From an uncultured Ruminococcus sp. (lineage in GTDB: Bacteria; Bacillota; Clostridia; Oscillospirales; Acutalibacteraceae): 6,837 bases of DNA. Location: assembly GCA_902797525.1 (NCBI GenBank), contig CADBSZ010000015.1, forward strand, positions 1 through 6,837, given 5' to 3'. Positions 1 to 5,497 of this stretch are shown in pieces; the stretch's first letter is position 1; the number at the start of each line of letters is the position of its first letter. The position numbers and the translations under genes are program-made. The notes beneath the pieces were generated by a model. The model made no database searches and was not told the DNA's origin. It saw only the letters and a program-made list of their open reading frames with translations.

Positions 1-48
1 CAACAAACAGAGTCAGAGTCTGTCGTGCTACCGTTACACTATTCCTCA
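1..48 (-). tRNA. tRNA-Gln (anticodon CUG), 5' part, truncated by window edge
   Basis: Read on the minus strand, the sequence folds as the first two thirds of a tRNA. The acceptor 5' strand TGAGGAA is at 48-42 and T8-A9 at 41-40. The D arm has stem GTGT (39-36) pairing with GCAC (28-25) around the loop AACGGTA, which contains the conserved GG. The anticodon stem ACAGA (23-19) pairs perfectly with TCTGT (11-7). The 7-base loop CTCTGAC (18-12) places anticodon CTG at 16-14, which reads CAG (Gln). A leading U in place of G at position 1 is usual for tRNA-Gln. The variable loop begins at 6; the T arm and 3' acceptor strand lie outside the window, so the acceptor pairing cannot be checked. A consensus promoter sits just upstream. 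Confidence 0.88.
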
Positions 49-80
49 AAATTTGTTACATCTCGTATGCAACGTCAATT

Positions 81-109
81 ATTATACGGTAAATCTTTGG
101 ATTTGTCAA
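81..109 (-). promoter_or_regulatory. Perfect sigma-A consensus promoter of the tRNA-Gln gene
   Basis: On the minus strand, TTGACA (109-104) and TATAAT (86-81) are separated by exactly 17 bases, matching the consensus at all 12 positions. Transcription should start near 74, about 26 bases before the tRNA 5' end. The -35 lies only 18 bp after the dnaI stop codon. Such strong promoters are typical of stable RNA genes. Other tRNAs may follow outside the window. Confidence 0.88.
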
Positions 110-127
110 TACCTTTTTTGCTCAATT

Positions 128-1117
128 TTAAATTTTTTTCCGAATACGAATATCCTCACCCAAGAAATCCAGCTTTTGGGCGGCGCCGTTGATTCGGGAG
201 ACAAAACGGTTGGTGTAGGCTTTTTCCAGCTCCGCCATGTTGAAGTTGGTGCTGATGATGACCGGCTTATGCTGTAAGATTCTGGCGTTGAAGATTTCGT
301 AAATCTGCGACACGGAAAACTGCGTGCGAAACTCGCTGCCGAGATCGTCGATAATCAGCAGGTCGCAGCTGCGCAGCGTTCCGGCGGTATCCCCTGTTTC
401 GGTGCGTGAAAAATACTCTTTTTCGAGCTTAGAGAGCAGCGCCGGCGCGGAAACATAGATAACGCCGTAGCCGCGCTGAATCACCTCGTTGGCAATCGCG
501 AGCGACAAATGGGTTTTGCCCAAGCCGGTTGCGCCGCGCATGAGAAGACTCTCGGAAGCCGGAGTAAAATTACGCGCGTAGCTTTGGCAGTACTTGAAAA
601 TTTTGCTCATTTGGCTGTAGGGCACAACGCCGGTTTTCGGATCGACGGCTTTGCTGTATTTCTCAATGTCAAAGCTGTCGAAGGTACACAGCGACAGGGG
701 TGCCGTGCGGTTAAGCTCTTCGCACGCGCTTGCGACTAACTGCTGCTTCATGCAGGTGCACATCACGGTTCTGCCCTGCCATTCATAATAGCCGGTGTCG
801 TTACATTTGGGGCAGGAATACTGAACCTCAAGAGCGTTTTCACCGTATCCGCTGTCGATGAGAAGCTGATTCAGCTCGGCTTGCAGAGCAAGATTTTTTT
901 CTTTGAGCTTGGTCATTTCCGCCACAACGTCGCCGCCGCGCAAAACGGTTTTTGCCGCCGCAACGCCGCAGGAGGCGATTTCCTGCTCCAGCTCACGTGC
1001 ACGAGGAAAACGGGCATAGATTTCCAAGCGGCGCGCCTCTGCCCTTTTTTCGGACTTTAGCCGCTTTTCGTATATTTTTTGGCTTGCGTCTTGAAAAACG
1101 CTGCTGCTGTATCCCAT
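128..1117 (-). CDS. dnaI: DnaI/DnaC-like replicative helicase loader, AAA+ ATPase
   Basis: A 329-residue AAA+ protein of the DnaC/DnaI/IstB-like ATP-binding group, close in length to Bacillus DnaI (about 311). Family role: it loads the hexameric replicative helicase onto DNA at the origin and at restart sites. Visible features are a charged, probably helical N-terminal region (about 10-95), a probable zinc site (C102, C105, C120, C122), Walker A GATGLGKT (195-202), Walker B LLIIDDLG (253-260), a sensor-1 like TN at 290-291, and the arginine-rich YTNRFVSRI at 301-309. The ATG is preceded by GAGG (1124-1127) with 6-base spacing, and this site overlaps the stop codon of the upstream DnaD-domain gene. 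The two genes are only 8 bp apart, so translation is probably coupled. IstB-type transposition helpers share the ATPase core, but the N-terminal zinc site and the dnaD neighbour favour the replication loader. No terminator hairpin is seen after the stop. Confidence 0.9.
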   Translation of the reverse strand: MGYSSSVFQDASQKIYEKRLKSEKRAEARRLEIYARFPRARELEQEIASCGVAAAKTVLRGGDVVAEMTKLKEKNLALQAELNQLLIDSGYGENALEVQYSCPKCNDTGYYEWQGRTVMCTCMKQQLVASACEELNRTAPLSLCTFDSFDIEKYSKAVDPKTGVVPYSQMSKIFKYCQSYARNFTPASESLLMRGATGLGKTHLSLAIANEVIQRGYGVIYVSAPALLSKLEKEYFSRTETGDTAGTLRSCDLLIIDDLGSEFRTQFSVSQIYEIFNARILQHKPVIISTNFNMAELEKAYTNRFVSRINGAAQKLDFLGEDIRIRKKI

Positions 1118-1125
1118 ATGCTACC

Positions 1126-2139
1126 TCAATCCATAAAATCAAGAGTGTCGATTTTTTCCAGGTCGTTGATGTTGTAGGAGGAATTCGTCTTTTTGGAGGG
1201 CTGTCCTCCGCCGGATTCGACCGCCTTTAATTCATCAAGATTTTTAATGCCCATGGCGTGCCATTTTTTGAGAATGCCGTCGATATAATTGAACTTTAAC
1301 TCACCCTTGCTGTCAACACAACGCTCATACGCCTCACGCAGCATGGGTGAAGAAAACTTCCACTCCTCAACCCAGCGCATGCAATATTCAAGCTGTTTTT
1401 TGGTGGGTGAGCCGACATTTTGGATACCGAATATTCGCGATACAAAGGAATAGCACTCGCTCGTTTGGTGTGCGCGCGCGATTTTGGCGTCGGCGGCTTC
1501 AACGGAATTAATACCCTCGTCCGCCCATGCAATACCGATTTTTTCAACGGTGCGCATGTTGCCCTTGTCGATGCTGACGCAGTATTGCAACAGCATAAGA
1601 ATCACGTCGGGGCGCAGTCCGCAGGTGTCCTTGAGCATGAGCAGCGTAGAAATATCGGAATTGGAAAGCGTTTTGCCGAGCGCCGTTTGCGCTTCGCTGA
1701 CCAGAAACTTCAAATCATTATCCACCGCAAGCCGCTGTGAGGTAAACACATAATCGGGCTTTTGCGGCTTGGTAACAATAAAGCGCTGCTTTTTTTCCTC
1801 TACCTCCTGCGAGATGGTTTCCGGGGAAAGCTGTTTTTTTTCAACAGGTTGAGGGGCTTCTTTTATTTCTTTTTTTGAATTAACAGGAGCGAAAACGCCC
1901 TCTGTTTTTTGCAATATATCGCGGCTGACCCAGTATTCCAGTGCTTCGGGAATGTCGGTGACATTCACGCCCGTTGCTTTGGATATGTCATCCAGCTCTA
2001 AATCGGTTCCGGCGTTGCGGAGCACATAAAGCAAAACCTTGAGCTTTACGCCGTCGGCAAATTTCAGCCCTTCGTCAACGATTTTTGACGGTACGGCGAA
2101 AACCGAGCTCCAAGCGCCGAGATTAAGTTTAACTGACAT
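1126..2139 (-). CDS. DnaD-domain replication initiation/restart protein
   Basis: A protein of 337 residues counted from the ATG at 2139. The N-terminal part (about 1-80) looks like a winged helix-turn-helix domain. A Lys/Glu/Pro-rich linker (about 84-130) follows, then two DnaD-type helical (DDBH2) modules at about 131-220 and 225-304. The second ends in the DNA-binding signature Y-x3-I-x3-W (Y285, I289, W293). DnaD-like proteins remodel DNA at origins or stalled forks and recruit the DnaI/helicase complex, which fits the dnaI gene 8 bp downstream. The ATG is chosen over an in-frame TTG at 2145 because AGAGG at 2148-2152 is 8 bases from the ATG but only 2 from the TTG. Two A-runs in the linker are odd: A8 at 1834-1841 and A7 at 1790-1796. 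The second forms an in-frame A-AAA-AAG heptamer with AGGAGG 7 bases upstream. It could be called dnaD or a DnaB-like homologue, so no symbol is given. Confidence 0.88.
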   Translation of the reverse strand: MSVKLNLGAWSSVFAVPSKIVDEGLKFADGVKLKVLLYVLRNAGTDLELDDISKATGVNVTDIPEALEYWVSRDILQKTEGVFAPVNSKKEIKEAPQPVEKKQLSPETISQEVEEKKQRFIVTKPQKPDYVFTSQRLAVDNDLKFLVSEAQTALGKTLSNSDISTLLMLKDTCGLRPDVILMLLQYCVSIDKGNMRTVEKIGIAWADEGINSVEAADAKIARAHQTSECYSFVSRIFGIQNVGSPTKKQLEYCMRWVEEWKFSSPMLREAYERCVDSKGELKFNYIDGILKKWHAMGIKNLDELKAVESGGGQPSKKTNSSYNINDLEKIDTLDFMD

Positions 2140-2147
2140 TTTCAAAA

Positions 2148-2152
2148 CCTCT
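2148..2152 (-). promoter_or_regulatory. Ribosome binding site fixing the DnaD-domain start
   Basis: AGAGG on the minus strand lies 8 bases before the ATG at 2139-2137. The alternative TTG at 2145-2143 would be only 2 bases away, too close for a Shine-Dalgarno site. The protein therefore most likely begins MSVKLNLG. Confidence 0.75.
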
Positions 2153-2171
2153 GATTGATTATTGAACTATT

Positions 2172-2182
2172 ATTGTAGCATA
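2172..2182 (-). promoter_or_regulatory. Extended -10 promoter of the dnaD-dnaI operon
   Basis: The minus strand reads TATGCTACAAT, that is a TGn extension followed by the -10 hexamer TACAAT (2177-2172). The -35 region is poor (ATTCAA at 16-base spacing), as is tolerated with an extended -10. The upstream DNA, shared with the T-rich tail of the prfB terminator, is AT-rich and may act as an UP element. The predicted start is near 2165, giving a short leader of about 26 bases. Confidence 0.65.
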
Positions 2183-2233
2183 TCGCAATCATTTTGAATT
2201 AATAAAAAAGAAAATAGAAAAATATTTATAAAA

Positions 2234-2263
2234 CAAAATGCTCTCCGAAAAGAGAGCATTTTG
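2234..2263 (-). terminator. Rho-independent terminator of prfB
   Basis: A perfect 12-bp inverted repeat, CAAAATGCTCTC (2234-2245) and GAGAGCATTTTG (2252-2263), surrounds the 6-base loop 2246-2251. On the minus strand it follows the prfB stop by 12 bases and runs into T-rich sequence (TTTTGTTTTATAAATA). On the plus strand the following sequence is not T-rich, so it acts for prfB and insulates the dnaD operon. Confidence 0.85.
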
Positions 2264-2275
2264 AATAAATGTGAA

Positions 2276-3394
2276 TTATTTTAACAAGGTGCCCTGGCTG
2301 GCGCATTTAAGATAAGCGTTGATGAAGCCGTCGAGGTCGCCGTCCATGACCGCCTGGATGTTGCCGGTTTCAAAATTGGTGCGGTGGTCCTTGACCATTG
2401 TGTAGGGCATGAACACATAGCTGCGAATCTGCGAGCCCCAGGTAATTTCCTTTTGAACGCCCTTGATGTCCTCAATTTTTTCCAGATGCTCGCGCTCTTT
2501 GATTTCCATCAGTTTGGAAATCAGCATTTTCATCGCAACGTCGCGGTTCTGGTACTGGCTGCGTTCTACCTGAGAAGCAACGACGATACCCGTCGGGATA
2601 TGCGTCAGGCGGACTGCCGAGGAGGTTTTGTTAACCTTCTGACCGCCGGCGCCGCTGGCACGGTACACGTCCATTTTGATTTCCTCGGGCGGAATGTTGA
2701 CTTCGATGGTGTCGTCGATTTCGGGCATAACCTCCAAGGAGGAAAAGCTGGTGTGGCGTCTGCCCTGCGAGTCAAAGGGAGAAACGCGCACCAAACGGTG
2801 AACGCCTGCCTCGCTTTTAAGATAGCCGTAGGCGTTTTCGCCCTCAATGAGCAGCACCGCACTTTTGAGTCCCGCTTCATCGCCGTCGAGATAGTCAACC
2901 TCTTTGACCTTGAAGCCGTGCGCCTCCGCCCAGCGAGTGTACATGCGGTAAAGCATTTCCGCCCAATCCTGCGCTTCGGTGCCGCCGGAACCGGCGTGGA
3001 AGGTCAAAATCGCGTTGTTCTTGTCATATTCGCCCGTGAGCAGGGTTTGAAGCCGCTGCTTTTCGAGCATTTCACGTACGCCGTCAACCTCGCTTTGCGC
3101 TTCTTCGAGGAGAGATAAGTCCTCTTCCTCGTTGGCAAGCTCGATTAACGCCTGCGCGTCGTCATATTTAGACACCAAATTGTTGTAGGCTTCCACCTTG
3201 CCCTTGAGGGCGCCTGTTTTTTGCAATACCTGCTGGGATTTTTCAACGTTGTCCCAAAAGCCCGGCTCGGTCGCCTTTAGCTCTAACTGTTCAATTTCGG
3301 ATAGCATGCCCTTCATGCCGAGGGCGTCCGACAAATCGTCAATTTCGGGCTTGAGCGCCTGAAGCGAAAGCAATAACTCTTCAAACTGTACCAT
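2276..3394 (-). CDS. prfB: Peptide chain release factor 2 (RF2), without programmed frameshift
   Basis: A 372-residue class I release factor that recognises UGA and UAA stop codons in the ribosomal A site and triggers peptide release. The codon-recognition tripeptide SPF is at 205-207, which is RF2-specific (RF1 has a PxT-type motif). The catalytic GGQ is at 250-252 within the conserved GAGGQKVNK stretch, and the N-terminal helical domain spans about 1-110. The reading frame is continuous from the ATG at 3394: around residues 24-26, where most prfB genes carry the in-frame UGA frameshift site, the codons are GCC CTC GGC. The start is supported by AAGG 7 bases upstream and by N-terminal length matching the family. 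The gene ends in TAA, which RF1 can also read. It has its own promoter (3432-3460) and terminator (2234-2263), so it appears monocistronic. secA, a common prfB neighbour, is not here. Confidence 0.96.
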   Translation of the reverse strand: MVQFEELLLSLQALKPEIDDLSDALGMKGMLSEIEQLELKATEPGFWDNVEKSQQVLQKTGALKGKVEAYNNLVSKYDDAQALIELANEEEDLSLLEEAQSEVDGVREMLEKQRLQTLLTGEYDKNNAILTFHAGSGGTEAQDWAEMLYRMYTRWAEAHGFKVKEVDYLDGDEAGLKSAVLLIEGENAYGYLKSEAGVHRLVRVSPFDSQGRRHTSFSSLEVMPEIDDTIEVNIPPEEIKMDVYRASGAGGQKVNKTSSAVRLTHIPTGIVVASQVERSQYQNRDVAMKMLISKLMEIKEREHLEKIEDIKGVQKEITWGSQIRSYVFMPYTMVKDHRTNFETGNIQAVMDGDLDGFINAYLKCASQGTLLK

Positions 3395-3431
3395 AAGTGC
3401 ACCTTCTTTGTTTGATTAACTCTAAATGTTT

Positions 3432-3460
3432 ATTATAACAAATAACACAAAAAAAGTAAA
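3432..3460 (-). promoter_or_regulatory. prfB promoter
   Basis: On the minus strand, -35 TTTACT (3460-3455), a 17-base spacer and a perfect -10 TATAAT (3437-3432) with a TG extension one base upstream. The start is expected near 3425, giving a leader of about 31 bases ending in the RBS AGAAGG. It is back to back with the plus-strand promoter at 3483-3511. Confidence 0.8.
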
Positions 3461-3482
3461 CATTTTTTATTTCAAAAATTTA

Positions 3483-3511
3483 TTGCATTCCCTGCATTTA
3501 TTTGATATAAT
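3483..3511 (+). promoter_or_regulatory. Promoter of the RING-like membrane protein-galU operon
   Basis: The -10 TATAAT (3506-3511) is preceded by TG at 3503-3504 (extended -10). A weak -35, TTGCAT (3483-3488), is at 17-base spacing. The start is expected near 3518, about 24 bases before the ATG. It fires away from the prfB promoter. Confidence 0.75.
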
Positions 3512-3541
3512 AAATAAATACGAAAAAGGTAGGAGGATTTT

Positions 3542-4543
3542 ATGGAATTTACTCAATACACCTGCCCCGTATGCGAAAAACGCTTTGAAAACGGCGACGA
3601 CGTTGTGGTTTGTCCCGAGTGCGGCGCGCCGCATCACAGAGAATGCTATGAATCAGCAGAGCACTGCTTTTATGCGGACAAGCATGCGCCGGGATTTTCA
3701 TTTGAAAACGCCGGCAAGGAAAACGAGGAGGAAGAACCGCAGGATTCCAATGTGCAAATTTGTCCGCAGTGCCGCGAGGAAAACGAGAAAACCGCCTTTT
3801 ACTGCAACAAATGCGGCTATCCCCTTCAGGCGCAGGACAGAACGCAGCAGACGGACACCCGGCAAAATCAGACAAACGCCAACCGTCAGGGAATGCCGTT
3901 TGGCTTCGGCTCGGCAGGCGCGCCGATGTATGATCCGCTGGTGGGACTCAACAGCGAGGACGAAATTGCCGACAACGTGAAGGTCGGCGAAGCGGCAAAG
4001 TTTATCGGCAAAAGCACACCCTATTATTTGCAGGTTTTTAACCGCATTAAGCTGTTCGGCTCGAGCAAATTCAATTTTTCGGCGTTTCTGTTTTCGGGCG
4101 CATATTTCCTTTATCGAAAAATGTACGCCGTGGGCGTCGTTCTTATTTTACTGATGATTGGACTCAGCGTCGGCTCGGCGTATTTGATGATGTCAAACGA
4201 TTGGTTCACAAATTACAACGCGTTTATGCAAAGCGTCAGCCGCGGCGAACAGATGAATATGTTTTCACCTGAGATGCTCAGCCTGCTGTTGCCTGCGCTT
4301 TTATCATCCATGCGGTTTGTGATTATGCTGATTTGCGGCTTTGTTGCCAACCGCAGCTATTACAAACACTGCACAAAGGTCATTAACGAAATTAAACAGG
4401 AAGAAAAAGAAGAGGATATTAACAAAACACTGGAAGCTCGCGGCGGCGTGAATTTACCGATGGCAATCAGCTTTTTTGCCAGTTTTGCGGTGATTTACGA
4501 GATTTGCAACATACTTGTAAACAGCCAAAGCTTCTGGAGATAG
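3542..4543 (+). CDS. RING-like / zinc-ribbon membrane protein (DUF2628-like)
   Basis: A 333-residue protein of unknown function. The N-terminus has a RING-like cysteine/histidine pattern, CPVC (8-11), CPEC (24-27), HH (31-32), C35 and C42, resembling the prokaryotic RING family. An acidic stretch (about 59-69) leads to a second zinc ribbon with CPQC (74-77) and CNKC (88-91). A Gln/Asn-rich linker follows, then a conserved-looking region (about 138-176) and a hydrophobic part of three or four membrane segments at about 178-190, 194-216, 244-268 and 304-326. The piece FNFSAFLFSGAYFLYRKMY (177-195) resembles DUF2628 proteins. There is no signal peptide, so the zinc domains are probably cytoplasmic. 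GGAGG at 3533-3537 supports the ATG. Its TAG stop overlaps the galU ribosome binding site, implying co-expression. Ubiquitin-ligase activity must not be assumed; these folds may simply bind protein partners. Confidence 0.85.
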   Translation: MEFTQYTCPVCEKRFENGDDVVVCPECGAPHHRECYESAEHCFYADKHAPGFSFENAGKENEEEEPQDSNVQICPQCREENEKTAFYCNKCGYPLQAQDRTQQTDTRQNQTNANRQGMPFGFGSAGAPMYDPLVGLNSEDEIADNVKVGEAAKFIGKSTPYYLQVFNRIKLFGSSKFNFSAFLFSGAYFLYRKMYAVGVVLILLMIGLSVGSAYLMMSNDWFTNYNAFMQSVSRGEQMNMFSPEMLSLLLPALLSSMRFVIMLICGFVANRSYYKHCTKVINEIKQEEKEEDINKTLEARGGVNLPMAISFFASFAVIYEICNILVNSQSFWR

Positions 4544-4552
4544 GAGGAAACC

Positions 4553-5428
4553 ATGAAGATAACAAAAGCGGTGATTCCCGCGGCAGGCTTCGGCACACGC
4601 GTTCTGCCGGCGACAAAAAGCTTTCCGAAAGAGATGTTCCCCATCGTTGACAAGCCGACGATTCAATACATTGTTGAGGAAGCGGTGAACGCGGGCATTA
4701 CGGATATTTTGATTATTACCACGCGCGGCAAGGGCTTGATTGCGGATCATTTTGACCGTTCGCCCGAGCTGGAGCATATTTTGGAAAAGAGCGGCAAGAC
4801 CGAGTTTTTGAATATCGTCAAGGATATTGCGGACTTGGCAAACATTAACTTTATCCGCCAAAAGGAAATGAAGGGCTTGGGACACGCGATTTTGAAGGCG
4901 AAGTCCTTTGTCGGCAACGAGCCGTTTGCGGTGCTGTTCGGCGACGGCGTGATTATCAGCAAGGAAAAGCCGGCGATTCAGCAGTTGATGGAGCATTACG
5001 GCGAGTTTGGCGAAGGCGTTGTCGGCGTGAAAAAGGTTGCGGAAAGCGAGATTCATAAATACGGCTCGCTGAAGGTGGAAAACCTGCACGACAATGTGTT
5101 TAAATGCACCGACATGAAGGAAAAGCCGCAGACAAAAGAAGAAGTTTTGTCGCTGTATTCCATTTTGGACAGATGCGTACTGCCGCCCGAGATTTTCGAA
5201 ATTTTGGAGCGTACAAAGCCCGGCGTCGGCGGCGAAATTCAGCTGACGGACGCGATGCGCGAGATTGCCGTGACCAAAGGCATGACCGCTGTGGAGTTTG
5301 AAGGCACACGCTATGATATGGGCAACAAATTCGGCATTTTGCAGGCACAGATTGAGGTTGGTTTGGAGCATCCCGAAACCAAGGATCAACTGAGAGCGTA
5401 CATTAAAGAATTGGCTGAAAAATTATAA
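4553..5428 (+). CDS. galU: UTP--glucose-1-phosphate uridylyltransferase
   Basis: A 291-residue nucleotidyltransferase, the usual length for bacterial GalU, making UDP-glucose from UTP and glucose 1-phosphate in the cytoplasm for cell-wall glycans, glycolipids and galactose metabolism. Visible motifs are the nucleotide-binding AAGFGTR with LPATKSFPKEM (10-28), GLGHAI (108-113), FGDG (129-132, the metal-binding Asp region), the sugar-binding GGEIQLTDA (226-234) and MGNKFG (256-261) with the phosphate-contacting Lys. FGDG replaces the more usual GDD; the first Asp (D131) is kept. AGGAGG at 4542-4547 overlaps the TAG of the preceding membrane-protein gene, so translation is probably coupled. The bidirectional terminator at 5443-5487 follows. 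The fit to the family is strong along the whole length. Confidence 0.95.
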   Translation: MKITKAVIPAAGFGTRVLPATKSFPKEMFPIVDKPTIQYIVEEAVNAGITDILIITTRGKGLIADHFDRSPELEHILEKSGKTEFLNIVKDIADLANINFIRQKEMKGLGHAILKAKSFVGNEPFAVLFGDGVIISKEKPAIQQLMEHYGEFGEGVVGVKKVAESEIHKYGSLKVENLHDNVFKCTDMKEKPQTKEEVLSLYSILDRCVLPPEIFEILERTKPGVGGEIQLTDAMREIAVTKGMTAVEFEGTRYDMGNKFGILQAQIEVGLEHPETKDQLRAYIKELAEKL

Positions 5429-5442
5429 AAATGTAAAAAATG

Positions 5443-5487
5443 AAACGGTTATTCCGTCAGGCAAAAGCCTCATCGGAATAACCGTTT
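5443..5487. terminator. Bidirectional terminator between galU and the PHP gene
   Basis: A perfect 14-bp stem (5443-5456 with 5474-5487, AAACGGTTATTCCG and its complement) encloses a small internal loop and a second 4-bp stem AGGC/GCCT (5459-5462, 5467-5470) capped by AAAA. The plus strand continues as TTTTTG and the minus strand as TTTCATTTTTTAC. It lies 14 bases after the galU stop and 10 bases after the stop of the convergent PHP gene, so it can serve both. Confidence 0.9.
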
Positions 5488-5497
5488 TTGTAAATTT

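Noticed and set aside
92..105. Small inverted repeat AAATC/GATTT considered as a dnaI terminator
   Set aside because: The stem is only 5 AT-rich base pairs, lies inside the spacer of the tRNA promoter and has no following T-run.
2140..2145. TTG start two codons upstream of the DnaD-domain ATG
   Set aside because: The Shine-Dalgarno AGAGG at 2148-2152 would be only 2 bases from the TTG, against a good 8 bases to the ATG.
2384..3118. 244-codon open frame on the plus strand opposite prfB
   Set aside because: It lies wholly within prfB on the opposite strand. The protein shows no domain and there is no promoter; it is a by-product of prfB codon bias.
3395..3541. Possible riboswitch or small RNA in the prfB/membrane-protein spacer
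   Set aside because: The spacer is almost fully used by two promoters and their short leaders, is AT-rich with A-tracts, and shows no stable stem.
3426..3980. 184-codon plus-strand frame overlapping the start of the membrane-protein gene
   Set aside because: It starts within the prfB promoter region, upstream of the promoter for this strand, and has an Arg/Thr-rich shadow-like composition. The overlapping frame has paired CxxC motifs, membrane segments and a perfect ribosome binding site.
4454..5389. 311-codon open frame on the minus strand opposite galU
   Set aside because: It is antisense to a well-conserved galU, its translation is His/Asn/Leu-rich without recognisable motifs, and it would start inside and run against a clear operon with no promoter or ribosome binding site.
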